DNA of 64,000 nt from Canibacter zhoujuaniae (GTDB lineage: Bacteria > Actinomycetota > Actinomycetes > Actinomycetales > Microbacteriaceae), in NCBI RefSeq assembly GCF_011752005.1, contig NZ_JAAIJZ010000003.1:1-64000 (forward strand), written 5' to 3'. Both the position numbers and the translations under genes were made by a program. Each line of letters starts with the position of its first letter. The first letter of the stretch is position 1. Shown here piece by piece: positions 17,132-25,613 of the stretch. Under the pieces are notes generated by a model that searched no databases, had not been told where the DNA came from, and was given only the letters and a program-made list of their open reading frames with translations.

Positions 17132-17154
17132 GTCTTAATAGTAGGCTTGATAGC
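17132..17154. promoter_or_regulatory. purD: Overlapping divergent leaderless promoters of the sterol-carrier gene and purD
   Basis: In 23 bases between two GTG starts, TACTAT (minus strand, 17138-17143) and TAGGCT (plus strand, 17142-17147) overlap by two bases. Both end six or seven bases before their start codons. RNA polymerase could not occupy both at once, so the two genes should compete. Confidence 0.6.
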
Positions 17155-18402
17155 GTGAAAATTCTTGTGCTTGGCTCAGGCGCCCGTGAACATGCGATCG
17201 TTATTTCTTTGCTCAATGAAGGAGCGCACGAGGTTGTGTGTGCACCCGGCAACGCAGGTATCGCCACCTCCGGCGCGAGCTGCGCAGAGCTTAATATCAC
17301 AGACCCCGAAGCGGTGCGCGACTTCGTTGCAGCAGAAGGCTTTGACCTTGTGGTGATTGGCCCTGAGGCGCCGCTGGTCGCGGGTGTAGCAGACCCATTA
17401 CGCGCAGCGGGCGTGCCCGTGTTTGGGCCAGACCAAGCAGCAGCACAGCTTGAAGGGTCGAAAGCGTTTGCAAAAGATGTTATGGAGCAGGCGGGTGTGC
17501 CAACGGGGCGTGCGGTGCCAATCACTCCAGCAAATGCGCGACAGGTGCTCGCTGATTTTGCTGGCGCCCCCTACGTCATTAAGGCCGACGGGCTGGCAGC
17601 CGGTAAGGGCGTGTTGGTAACCGAAGATCTTAAGGCGGCGATCGACCACGTTGAAACTTGGGCGCCGCACGGTGAGGTTTTGGTTGAGGAGTTTCTCGAC
17701 GGCCGAGAAGTATCGCTATTTTTCTTCGCTGATGGCAAGACTGTGCAGCCGCTGACTCCCGCACAAGACTTCAAGCGCATCTTCGATAACGATGAGGGGC
17801 CTAATACCGGAGGGATGGGCGCATACTCCCCACTCAACTGGTTGCCTGAGGGTTTTGTCGCTGATGTGCAGCGCACAGTTGCGCAACCAACCATCGATCA
17901 ACTTGCAAAACAGGGCACACCATTTGTGGGGCTGCTCTACTGCGGTCTTATTGTGACCGCAAAGGGAATTCGGGTTATTGAATTCAACGCACGTTTCGGT
18001 GATCCTGAAACTCAAGTGGTCCTCACCCGCCTGGCAAGCCCGCTCAGCGAGTATCTTTTAGCCTCTGCTGAGGGCCGCCTGGCCGATCTGCCTGCACCGC
18101 AGTTTAATTCTGACGCGGCTGTCATAGTGGTGCTTGCAAGCGAAGGCTACCCGGGTGAGGTAACCACAGGGCGTGAGATAACCGGGCTTGCTAAACTGGC
18201 GCAGGTGCCGAACGTACACGCCGTGCACGCCGCAACTGCTCTGGACGCAGACGGCGTTTGGACTGCTACCGGCGGGCGCGTGCTCGGAGTGGTCGGGCGC
18301 GGCTCAGATGTCTCTGCAGCGCGCTCTGCGGCTTACAGCGGGATCGCAAAGCTCGGGCTTGCGGGCGGGCAATTCCGCAGCGATATCGCCGCAAAAGCTT
18401 AA
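17155..18402 (+). CDS. purD: Phosphoribosylamine-glycine ligase (GAR synthetase)
   Basis: Second step of purine synthesis, an ATP-grasp ligase joining glycine to phosphoribosylamine. The 415-residue product starts KILVLGSGAREHA, the family N-terminus. The ATP-grasp signatures FDNDEGPNTGGMG (near 205) and EFNARFGDPETQ (near 275) are intact. The start is the GTG at 17155 with TAGGCT seven bases upstream; the frame is open back to 16921, but that region is antisense to the sterol-carrier gene. Confidence 0.97.
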   Translation: MKILVLGSGAREHAIVISLLNEGAHEVVCAPGNAGIATSGASCAELNITDPEAVRDFVAAEGFDLVVIGPEAPLVAGVADPLRAAGVPVFGPDQAAAQLEGSKAFAKDVMEQAGVPTGRAVPITPANARQVLADFAGAPYVIKADGLAAGKGVLVTEDLKAAIDHVETWAPHGEVLVEEFLDGREVSLFFFADGKTVQPLTPAQDFKRIFDNDEGPNTGGMGAYSPLNWLPEGFVADVQRTVAQPTIDQLAKQGTPFVGLLYCGLIVTAKGIRVIEFNARFGDPETQVVLTRLASPLSEYLLASAEGRLADLPAPQFNSDAAVIVVLASEGYPGEVTTGREITGLAKLAQVPNVHAVHAATALDADGVWTATGGRVLGVVGRGSDVSAARSAAYSGIAKLGLAGGQFRSDIAAKA

Positions 18403-18460
18403 ATTTCTTAATAGCTCATAACACTTCCGCGATATCTCGAAAATTACACGTCCAATCGAT

Positions 18461-18489
18461 TTGACATTTTCTCGAGAAGGATGTATTTT
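18461..18489 (+). promoter_or_regulatory. Strong sigma-70-type promoter of lipoprotein module
   Basis: Consensus -35 TTGACA (18461-18466), a 17-base spacer and -10 TATTTT (18484-18489), upstream of a strong AGGGGAAGG ribosome binding site. It is the most consensus-like promoter I see in the window and lies in AT-rich DNA. Confidence 0.7.
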
Positions 18490-18530
18490 AAATACACCCA
18501 AATTGGGCATAATTTTCAAAGGGGAAGGTT

Positions 18531-18596
18531 ATGAAACTACATATTAAATCTGTACGCGCTTTTGAGCCAACTGGGATTTCGTGCAGGGTGGAATGA
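18531..18596 (+). CDS. 21-residue leader or peptide ORF upstream of lipoprotein
   Basis: A very short ORF starting MKLHIKSVRAF and ending GISCRVE, preceded by a strong AGGGGAAGG site three bases upstream of the ATG. Its stop overlaps the start of the next gene (ATGA), a classical translational-coupling arrangement. It may be only a coupling leader, or a small peptide (one Cys, one Ser, Thr) with its own role. No family is recognised. Confidence 0.5.
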   Translation: MKLHIKSVRAFEPTGISCRVE

Positions 18597-18982
18597 TGAA
18601 ACTTCAGCGGCTCACGTGTATTTCAGCGATCGCATTACTCTTCCTGACGGGCTGCGCTAATCATCATTACGTCGCACGATATCTGACAAATAGTGTTTGG
18701 AGCCCGATAGAAGACTTAGGAAAAGACAAAGTAAAATTCTACGATGTCGACGAGTTTTACTTCGAGGGAGCAGAACCCGTAGCCAGAGATGTCAGTTTCC
18801 TACCCAAGGGTGCTGAGGTTATAGTTATGCAGTGTGCAGAAGATGAAAACGGTATCACTAAATTTGGAACAATATACAACGACTACGACCAGGGCCGCCC
18901 ATTCCCAGACATAGAAGTGATCGGCACAGATGAATTCCAAGCAAAGGCAGCCAAGTGGATACCTGATTGCCTCCCCTTTTAA
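18593..18982 (+). CDS. Small lipoprotein of unknown function
   Basis: The 129-residue product has a signal peptide with lipobox LTGC (Cys about residue 21), so it should be lipid-anchored on the outer face of the membrane. The mature part is acidic, with VKFYDVDEFYFEGAEPVA and two further cysteines (MQCAED and PDCLPF) that may form a disulfide. I recognise no domain. The start at 18593 overlaps the stop of the 21-codon ORF; ATG 18596 is the alternative. Codon use is more AT-rich than in its purine-gene neighbours, which hints at separate origin. Confidence 0.72.
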   Translation: MMKLQRLTCISAIALLFLTGCANHHYVARYLTNSVWSPIEDLGKDKVKFYDVDEFYFEGAEPVARDVSFLPKGAEVIVMQCAEDENGITKFGTIYNDYDQGRPFPDIEVIGTDEFQAKAAKWIPDCLPF

Positions 18983-19006
18983 ATAATTAAGGCCTCGCTA
19001 AACAAC

Positions 19007-19055
19007 TCAGGCGCCATTCTGTAAAAATTGAAATTATCTACAGAATGGCGCCTGA
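19007..19055. terminator. 17-bp perfect hairpin between convergent genes
   Basis: Arms 19007-19023 and 19039-19055 are perfect inverted copies around a 15-base AT-rich loop. It lies 24 bases after the lipoprotein stop and three bases from the stop of the opposing SRPBCC gene. There is no T run after either arm. It probably acts as a bidirectional terminator. Confidence 0.65.
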
Positions 19056-19057
19056 AT

Positions 19058-20020
19058 CTAAAACTGCCACCAGCGGCGTTTTTTTGGCCTGTCATCTTCC
19101 TCAGGCGCATCAGCGCTGTCAACCTCAGTCTCTGCGTGATCAGGCTGTGGAATATCGGTTACAGCGTCTTCCATGCTCAACTCTTCAAAGAAGGAAACGG
19201 CGTCAGTTTCAATAATCTCATCAGATTCATCAAGATCTGCAGTATCAACAGCATCTTTAAGCTCAGCTTCAAAGCCGTCAGCATCCGCTGTCATAACAGG
19301 TTCATCAGCTTCTGCTGCAGAAACAGTATCTTCGTCAGTTGATACCGGTTCTTCTTCATCCGATGCAGCCAGCGCACCACCCTCATCTTCAAATGCGACT
19401 TCAGCCGCAAGCTCAACATCACCCTCCGGGCCTGCTTCCATGCTTGCACCTGCAGCATCAGCAGTCACCAGCTCGCCCTCAGGAATGCCAATCGGCCCGC
19501 CTTCATCTATTAAGACATTCTCCGGGGCAGACTCGTTTTCAACGTCTGCAAGCACAGCAATTTCATCATGATCAGAATTTTCCACGTCAGCAACCACAGC
19601 GCCCTCGTCAGATTTTTGTGCAGCGAGCGCGTCAGCGATATCTAACGCAGCGAGAGCTTGCAGCGCCTGCTCCCAACGCTCAGTTGCAGCAGCGGCGCGC
19701 TTCTCCCCCTCTGATCCCTCGGCAAAAGCACTTTCAGTGATTGTCACAGTGGTGTCATCAAGCATTGCCCTGACAGTCAAGAGCACGGCCGTCTGCTGCC
19801 CCTCTTTGTCAGCCCAACGCCAGCCAAAAACATGCCCATCAACCCAAACGTCAAAGGTTCCGTACAGTTCGTCAGTCGCGACCCTATTCTCGCGACCTGG
19901 GGTGAACGTCAACTCAGGGCACCACAGCTCTGCCTTTTCGGGATCAGACAGCAAGCACCACACCTCAGCGCGCGGAGCTGCTACGGTCTCACGAACAACT
20001 ACAGGAGCGATTGTGTTCAT
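19058..20020 (-). CDS. SRPBCC-domain protein with long acidic tail
   Basis: The 320-residue product has an N-terminal SRPBCC/START-like domain (about residues 1-125; VVVRETVAAPRAEVWCLL at the start and a late ERWEQALQAL helix), related to the AHSA1 group that binds hydrophobic ligands. About 170 residues rich in Asp, Glu, Ala and Ser follow. The chain ends in a basic-aromatic tip KKRRWWQF. The acidic region is low complexity and probably unfolded. ATG at 20020 is preceded by TAATCT seven bases upstream, so it is probably leaderless. Divergent from purC by 41 bases. Confidence 0.75.
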   Translation of the reverse strand: MNTIAPVVVRETVAAPRAEVWCLLSDPEKAELWCPELTFTPGRENRVATDELYGTFDVWVDGHVFGWRWADKEGQQTAVLLTVRAMLDDTTVTITESAFAEGSEGEKRAAAATERWEQALQALAALDIADALAAQKSDEGAVVADVENSDHDEIAVLADVENESAPENVLIDEGGPIGIPEGELVTADAAGASMEAGPEGDVELAAEVAFEDEGGALAASDEEEPVSTDEDTVSAAEADEPVMTADADGFEAELKDAVDTADLDESDEIIETDAVSFFEELSMEDAVTDIPQPDHAETEVDSADAPEEDDRPKKRRWWQF

Positions 20021-20061
20021 GCTAACTAGATTACCTTAGCCACCCGTGCCAGACTTAAAAG

Positions 20062-20952
20062 GTGACTTTAAATGCAAGCTTTGAAAATTGGCGGCACTTG
20101 GCTTCGGGTAAGGTGCGGGATCTCTACGTGCCCGCAGATGGCTCTGACAATCGCCTACTTCTGGTTGCAAGCAACCGGATTAGCGCCTTTGATTTCTTAC
20201 TCGAGCCAGAAATTCCCGGCAAGGGTGCACTTTTAACCGGGCTCTCACACTGGTGGTTCAAACAGATTGATATGCCCAACCATCTGGTTCCAGACGCCCA
20301 GGAACTGGCTCCCGCTGCGGTTCGCGACCGTTCAATGGTTGTAAAAAAACTCGAAATGCTCCCCATTGAATGTGTTGTGCGTGGTGCAATCACCGGCTCC
20401 GGGTACCAGGAATACCAGGCAACAGGATCAGTCTGCGGAATCAAGCTACCTGGTGGGCTAGCGGACGGCGACCTGCTCAGCGAGCCAATCTACACCCCAG
20501 CTTATAAAGCACCGCAGGGTGAACACGATGAAAATATCACCTTCGAACAAACTGTTGAACTCATCGGGGCGGATCGCGCAAAACAGTTGCAAGATGCTTC
20601 GCTGCGCATTTTTAATATAGCCCGTGAGAAAGCTCAGGCGGCGGGGGTCATACTCGCCGACACTAAGTTTGAGTTCGGTATCGATCCGCAAAATGGTGAG
20701 CTTGTTATCGCAGACGAGGTGCTCACAAGCGACTCCAGCCGCTACTGGGATGCGGCAGTGTATGCAGCAAACGAGGGCGCAGCACGCCTTGAGAGCTTTG
20801 ATAAACAGATTGTGCGCAACTGGCTGCTTGCAAATTGGGATCGCGCGCAAGAGAGCACACCGCCGGTTTTGCCGGCCGATATTGTCACCCGCACAGTCTC
20901 CCGCTATCGTGAACTATTTGAGCGGTTGACGGGCGAAACTCCTGTTTCATAA
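20062..20952 (+). CDS. purC: SAICAR synthetase
   Basis: Phosphoribosylaminoimidazole-succinocarboxamide synthase, joining aspartate to CAIR. The 296-residue product has GKVRDLY near the start, the signature PIECVVRGAITGSGY near residue 98 and LADTKFEFG near 200, with DEVLTSDSSRYW following. The GTG start at 20062 has only a weak AAAAGG in front. It heads purC-purS-purQ on the plus strand, with purS 50 bases downstream. Confidence 0.97.
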   Translation: MTLNASFENWRHLASGKVRDLYVPADGSDNRLLLVASNRISAFDFLLEPEIPGKGALLTGLSHWWFKQIDMPNHLVPDAQELAPAAVRDRSMVVKKLEMLPIECVVRGAITGSGYQEYQATGSVCGIKLPGGLADGDLLSEPIYTPAYKAPQGEHDENITFEQTVELIGADRAKQLQDASLRIFNIAREKAQAAGVILADTKFEFGIDPQNGELVIADEVLTSDSSRYWDAAVYAANEGAARLESFDKQIVRNWLLANWDRAQESTPPVLPADIVTRTVSRYRELFERLTGETPVS

Positions 20953-21002
20953 GCGATAGAATTAACCGTGTCATCACTCACCGCGTTATAAGGAGATATT
21001 GC

Positions 21003-21254
21003 GTGGCAAAGATCATTGTTGAAGTAATGCCAAAGCCGGAGCTGCTTGATCCACAGGGTAAGGCGATTGCGGGCGCACTTGCGCGCGGTGGCGCAACTGA
21101 GTTTGTTAACGTGCGCGCAGGAAAGCGCTTTGAGCTCACGGTCGACGGTGATGTCACCCCAGAAATTCTTGAAAAAGCAAAGCAGATCGCTGCAGATGTG
21201 CTGTCAAACGGGGTTATTGAAGACGTTGTTGCGGTAGCTGAGGTCGCAGAATAA
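21003..21254 (+). CDS. purS: FGAM synthase subunit PurS
   Basis: An 83-residue small subunit that bridges PurL and PurQ in the three-part FGAM synthase. It shows the family pattern KIIVEVMPKPELLDPQGKAI. GTG start with a good AAGGAG site. Its TAA stop shares one base with the purQ ATG, so translation is coupled. Confidence 0.96.
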   Translation: MAKIIVEVMPKPELLDPQGKAIAGALARGGATEFVNVRAGKRFELTVDGDVTPEILEKAKQIAADVLSNGVIEDVVAVAEVAE

Positions 21255-21949
21255 TGCGTGTTGGAGTTGTCACATTCCCCGGTTCGCTCGACGATCGTGA
21301 TGCACAGCGCGCTGTTCGTCGCGCCGGCGCTGAAGCAGTGCCGCTGTGGCACGGCGACCACGATCTACAGGGTGTTGACGCGATTGTGCTGCCAGGCGGG
21401 TTTAGCTATGGTGACTATCTGCGTCCGGGTGCTATTGCGGCGATTGCGCCAGTTATGACTGAAGTTATCTCTGCTGCCAACTCAGGAATGCCGGTGTTGG
21501 GCATCTGTAACGGGTTCCAGATTCTTGTTGAAGCGCATCTGCTACCTGGTGGTCTGATCCGCAATGCACACCAGCAGTTTATTCGACGGGATCAGCAGCT
21601 AATTGTTGAAAACAATGAAACCGTTTGGACGACACTATTCAAAAAAGGTGAAGAGATCACCATCCCGCTTAAAAATGGTGACGGTGGCTACATCGCTGAC
21701 GCTGAAACTTTAAAACATATAGAGGGTGAAGGCCTGGTTGCCTTCCGCTACGCGGGTGTTAATCCGAACGGTTCGCTAAACGATATCGCAGGTCTGACAA
21801 ACGAACAGGGTAATGTCGTGGGCTTAATGCCGCACCCTGAACACGCGGTAGAGCCTGGCTTTGGCCCTGACACCCCGGAAGCAATGCGCTCAGGTCTCGA
21901 CGGACTGCGCATGTTTGAGAGCGTTGTGCGCTCATTCGTTGCAGCTTAG
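21254..21949 (+). CDS. purQ: FGAM synthase glutaminase subunit PurQ
   Basis: Class I glutamine amidotransferase that supplies ammonia to PurL. The 231-residue product has the nucleophile elbow GICNGFQIL (Cys near residue 87) and the His/Glu pair in MPHPEHAVEP near 196. It shares one base with purS and its last four bases overlap the end of the opposing ABC exporter gene. Confidence 0.97.
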   Translation: MRVGVVTFPGSLDDRDAQRAVRRAGAEAVPLWHGDHDLQGVDAIVLPGGFSYGDYLRPGAIAAIAPVMTEVISAANSGMPVLGICNGFQILVEAHLLPGGLIRNAHQQFIRRDQQLIVENNETVWTTLFKKGEEITIPLKNGDGGYIADAETLKHIEGEGLVAFRYAGVNPNGSLNDIAGLTNEQGNVVGLMPHPEHAVEPGFGPDTPEAMRSGLDGLRMFESVVRSFVAA

Positions 21950-23751
21950 ACTTCGGTTTCTTCTTCGCTTAACGCTGCCGCATACTGCGCTGCAAGCAGT
22001 CGAGAATATGCACCCTTAAGCTCTATGAGTTCGGCGTGCGTCCCCTGCTCAACCACTCGGCCGTGCTCCATCATGACAATCATTTCAGCATCACGGATGG
22101 TTGACAGACGGTGCGCAATGACGAATGATGTGCGCCCCTGACGCAAACGATTCATTGCTTCCTGCACCAACAGCTCAGTACGAGTATCAACCGAGCTAGT
22201 TGCCTCGTCCAAGATCAAGATCGCCGGATCCGCAATAAAGGCACGCGCGATTGTCAGCAGCTGCCGCTCCCCGACTGACAGCTGCGCACCGTTTTCTTCG
22301 AGCATCGTATCGTAGCCGTTGGGGAGCAAGCGGATAAAGTGATCCGCCATTGTTGCTTTCGCGGCAGCCTCTACCTCTGCGTCAGTTGCGTTGAGACGCC
22401 CGTACCGAATGTTGTCCCGCACAGTGCCGGTAAAAAGATAGGCATCCTGCAGCACCATACCGACCCGTTCACGCAGATATGTGCGTGATAGTTGTGTGAT
22501 GTCTACGCCGTTAATCGTGATCCGGCCGCCATCAAGCTCGTAAAAACGCATAATGAGGTTTACAAGCGTTGTTTTACCAGCCCCGGTTGGCCCCACGATA
22601 GCAACAGTTTCACCCGGCCGCACCTCAAGATTAAGATCGGTGATTAGTGGTGTTTCAGGATCATAGGAGAAACTAACCGATTCAAAACGAATGTGCCCTG
22701 TAGCGTTGTCAGGCAGTGTCTGGGCTGCCGTCTCTGGCTGTATTTCGTCACTATCAAGCAGCTCAAAAATACGCTCACTAGACGCGACCGCAGACTGCAA
22801 CCTCGGAATCATGCCCACTATTTCAAGAAGCGGTTCAGAGAAACGTAGCGAGAAGTTCATGAACATCACCACGAGCCCAACTGTGATCACGTCTGAAATG
22901 ACCAGATAACCACCGAGGAAAGCGGTGAGCGCAAAAATTAAGAATCCGATGCCGCGAGATAGCGGCATCATCATTGCTGACAGCGTCTGCGCGCCGACTG
23001 ATGTCGCGTACAGTTGGTGGTTAACAGAAGTGAACTGTGTCGTCATTTCTTGTTCGCGACCGAAAGCACGCACCAGTTCATGTCCTGAAATCATCTCTTC
23101 GAGCTGCCCGTTCAACTCACCGGTAACCCGCATCATCTCACCGTATTTACGCTGCGACAAACGGCCTACTGTGCTCACAAGCAGCACATGCAACGGCAGC
23201 GCAATAAATGTCACGATTGCCAGTGGCCATGACAGCACGAACATGACGACTGTCAGCACAGTTAGAAGCGCCAGCCCGTGAAAACAGTCAAAGGCAGCAG
23301 CAAACATACCGTCGTGTATATTGTCGAGGTCATTGGTAAGCCGGGCTAGCATGTCGCCTCGTTTGCGTGAGTCAAAAAAGTTCAACGGCAGACGATGCAG
23401 TTTCTCTTCAGTCTCACGACGCAAGCGATGCATCACCCGGTAGAGTATTCTCGCAAATATACAAGAAGCACCTGCTTCGATCGCAAAACACAAAATCCAG
23501 GTTGCTGCAAGTAACGCAGCAAGGCGCCCCATTATTACAAAGTCGATACCGTCCGAGCTGCCCGCACCATCAACTATCGCATCTGTCATAACACCGAGCA
23601 GAATCGGAGCCAAAACAGCCAGCACCGCCCACAACAGCTGCATTAGAAGGTAGCTGACGAGCCATTTTCGTTCAATCTTGAGCAGCTTAAACATGTTCCA
23701 GAGAGAGGGCCAAAATGCGCGGGTCTCACGCTGGTTAAACACCTCAGCCAT
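21946..23751 (-). CDS. ABC exporter half-transporter, catalytically complete NBD
   Basis: Type I exporter fusion of 601 residues: six membrane spans (about residues 25-330) then an ATP-binding domain. The Walker A is GPTGAGKTT near residue 385, Walker B ILILDEATSS has the catalytic Glu, and the H-loop is AHRLST. The signature motif, however, is LSVGE instead of LSGGQ. This pairs with the upstream partner, whose signature is normal but whose Walker B/H-loop are altered: the pattern of a heterodimeric exporter with one dead site. Its start overlaps the partner's stop by eight bases. Substrate is unknown; drugs, lipids or peptides are all possible. Confidence 0.93.
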   Translation of the reverse strand: MAEVFNQRETRAFWPSLWNMFKLLKIERKWLVSYLLMQLLWAVLAVLAPILLGVMTDAIVDGAGSSDGIDFVIMGRLAALLAATWILCFAIEAGASCIFARILYRVMHRLRRETEEKLHRLPLNFFDSRKRGDMLARLTNDLDNIHDGMFAAAFDCFHGLALLTVLTVVMFVLSWPLAIVTFIALPLHVLLVSTVGRLSQRKYGEMMRVTGELNGQLEEMISGHELVRAFGREQEMTTQFTSVNHQLYATSVGAQTLSAMMMPLSRGIGFLIFALTAFLGGYLVISDVITVGLVVMFMNFSLRFSEPLLEIVGMIPRLQSAVASSERIFELLDSDEIQPETAAQTLPDNATGHIRFESVSFSYDPETPLITDLNLEVRPGETVAIVGPTGAGKTTLVNLIMRFYELDGGRITINGVDITQLSRTYLRERVGMVLQDAYLFTGTVRDNIRYGRLNATDAEVEAAAKATMADHFIRLLPNGYDTMLEENGAQLSVGERQLLTIARAFIADPAILILDEATSSVDTRTELLVQEAMNRLRQGRTSFVIAHRLSTIRDAEMIVMMEHGRVVEQGTHAELIELKGAYSRLLAAQYAAALSEEETEV

Positions 23752-25504
23752 TAGCGCTGACTCCTCCCTGCGAACGAACTATTTCCTGATACACGGTGTT
23801 GCTTGTAAGCAGCTCGGAATGTGTGCCGGCTCCCACTAAGCGACCTTCATCGAGCACCAGGATCTGGTCGGCTTCAAGCACGGTCGCAATGCGCTGGGCG
23901 ACAATAAGCACCGTCGCACCCGCAGTCCAACCGGGCAGAGCCGCACGCAAGCGCGCATCGGTTGCAACATCAAGTGCAGAGAACGAATCATCAAATAAGT
24001 AGATGCGCGGACGTGCCAAAAGTGCACGCGCAATTGCTAGCCGTTGACGCTGGCCACCAGAAACATTTGTTCCGCCCTGTGAGATCGGCGCATCAAGCTG
24101 TTTGTTTTTAGCGCGCACAAAATCCGCTGCCTGCGCCACCTCAAGCGCAGCCCACAGCTCTTCATCGCTGGCGTGTGGCGCACCGAACCGCAGGTTTGAA
24201 GCGATTGTTCCGTTGAACAAGTACGGTTTCTGCGGCACAACAGCAGTCATAGCGCTGAGTTCATGCCGTGAATAGTCTGCCAAATCGCGCCCGTCGATCC
24301 GAACTTCTCCTGAAACCGGATCAAAACTGCGTAATACAAGATTTAAGAGCGTCGATTTTCCGGCGCCCGTTGATCCCACAATCGCAGTCGTGGTACCAGC
24401 CGGGACGGTGAAACTAATATCCTCTAAAACAGGAATTTCCGCATCCTCAAAACGGTAAGTGACACCGTCAAACTCAAGCTGCGCACCGCTGTCAACCCCG
24501 CTCTCATCGGCAGCGGAAAGCTGCTGCGATCCAACTGCCGGAAAACTAACACGCGCTTTAAAATTAAAGATCTCGCGTATACGGCCTGCCGAAACCTCCG
24601 CCTCAGGTATCTCCATAATCGCAAAAGAAGCAATCATAATTGCCACCATAATTTGCGAAATGTACTGCACTATAGCGGTTAACGATCCAACTTCGATTGC
24701 CCCTGCGTCAACTCGTATCGCCCCAAGATACATGACAGCAATGCTTGCGATCCAGGTGAACAGATTGAGTAACGGGAAAAAGAATCCGAAAAATATATCG
24801 ACCTTATAAATACGGCCAGTCAGCACATCGTTGGTTTCGGCGTATCGGGCTTCCTCAAATTTTTCCCGAGTGAACGCCCGCAAAACACGCACACCGATAA
24901 TCTGCTCACGCACAATGCGCGCAATTTTGTCTGTCAGTTTGCGTCGCTCGACCATCAGCGGAATCACATAACGCACTGCACCCCAGATAAACAGTGTGAG
25001 GATGACTGTCATAGTCAATACGATCCACATCATGCCGGGGTCTTCACGCGCCGCAAGAATTGATGCACCAACCACCATGATTGGTGTTGAAATAAGGACA
25101 CGTATACCAAAAAGCACTAAGCGCAGCGCAGCTTTGGAGTCGGTTGTTGCGCGAGTGAGAAGTGTGCTTGCACCAATCTCTGTCACCAGCGCAGTATCCA
25201 GCTGCAAAATTTTTTGAAAAAGCCCGGCACGTGCGTTCAGCGCGATGCCCTCCACAACACGTATACCGCAATACATGGAGGCTATCGTAAGCACGATCTG
25301 AGTTAGGGATGCTGCCCCCATCAAACCGCTTAAATGGAGCAGTGCGTCAGTATCCCCCTGCGCGACGGCTTCGTCAATTACACGACCGCTGAGCGCAGGC
25401 ACTTGCAACCCAGCAACAGTGCCCACTAGTTGCAGCAAGACCGCGGCCAGAAGCCACCACTTCTGCGGGCCGATATGGCTCCGAATCAACCAGAGTAAAG
25501 ACAC
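23744..25504 (-). CDS. ABC exporter half-transporter, degenerate NBD
   Basis: Partner of the preceding exporter half, 586 residues: six membrane spans then an ATP-binding domain with Walker A GSTGAGKST near residue 375 and signature VSGGQ. The residue after Walker B is Asp instead of Glu (YLFDDSFSALD) and the H-loop has Gln (VAQRIA). These replacements mark the non-hydrolysing site of heterodimeric exporters such as TM287/288. GTG 25504 is supported by TAAGAT six bases upstream. First gene of a two-gene operon. Confidence 0.93.
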   Translation of the reverse strand: MSLLWLIRSHIGPQKWWLLAAVLLQLVGTVAGLQVPALSGRVIDEAVAQGDTDALLHLSGLMGAASLTQIVLTIASMYCGIRVVEGIALNARAGLFQKILQLDTALVTEIGASTLLTRATTDSKAALRLVLFGIRVLISTPIMVVGASILAAREDPGMMWIVLTMTVILTLFIWGAVRYVIPLMVERRKLTDKIARIVREQIIGVRVLRAFTREKFEEARYAETNDVLTGRIYKVDIFFGFFFPLLNLFTWIASIAVMYLGAIRVDAGAIEVGSLTAIVQYISQIMVAIMIASFAIMEIPEAEVSAGRIREIFNFKARVSFPAVGSQQLSAADESGVDSGAQLEFDGVTYRFEDAEIPVLEDISFTVPAGTTTAIVGSTGAGKSTLLNLVLRSFDPVSGEVRIDGRDLADYSRHELSAMTAVVPQKPYLFNGTIASNLRFGAPHASDEELWAALEVAQAADFVRAKNKQLDAPISQGGTNVSGGQRQRLAIARALLARPRIYLFDDSFSALDVATDARLRAALPGWTAGATVLIVAQRIATVLEADQILVLDEGRLVGAGTHSELLTSNTVYQEIVRSQGGVSANG

Positions 25505-25613
25505 TTGGCTATCTTAGCACCGGGTAGAACCCCCTCAGTCAGGGGCATTTAACGGGCGCAGTCGCTGCAACACGATAAGTTCAATGCACACCGGAGCGCA
25601 TAGTCAGCTTAGA

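Noticed and set aside
16921..17154. Upstream extension of purD
   Set aside because: It is antisense to the sterol-carrier gene; homology begins at KILVLGSGAREHA right after GTG 17155.
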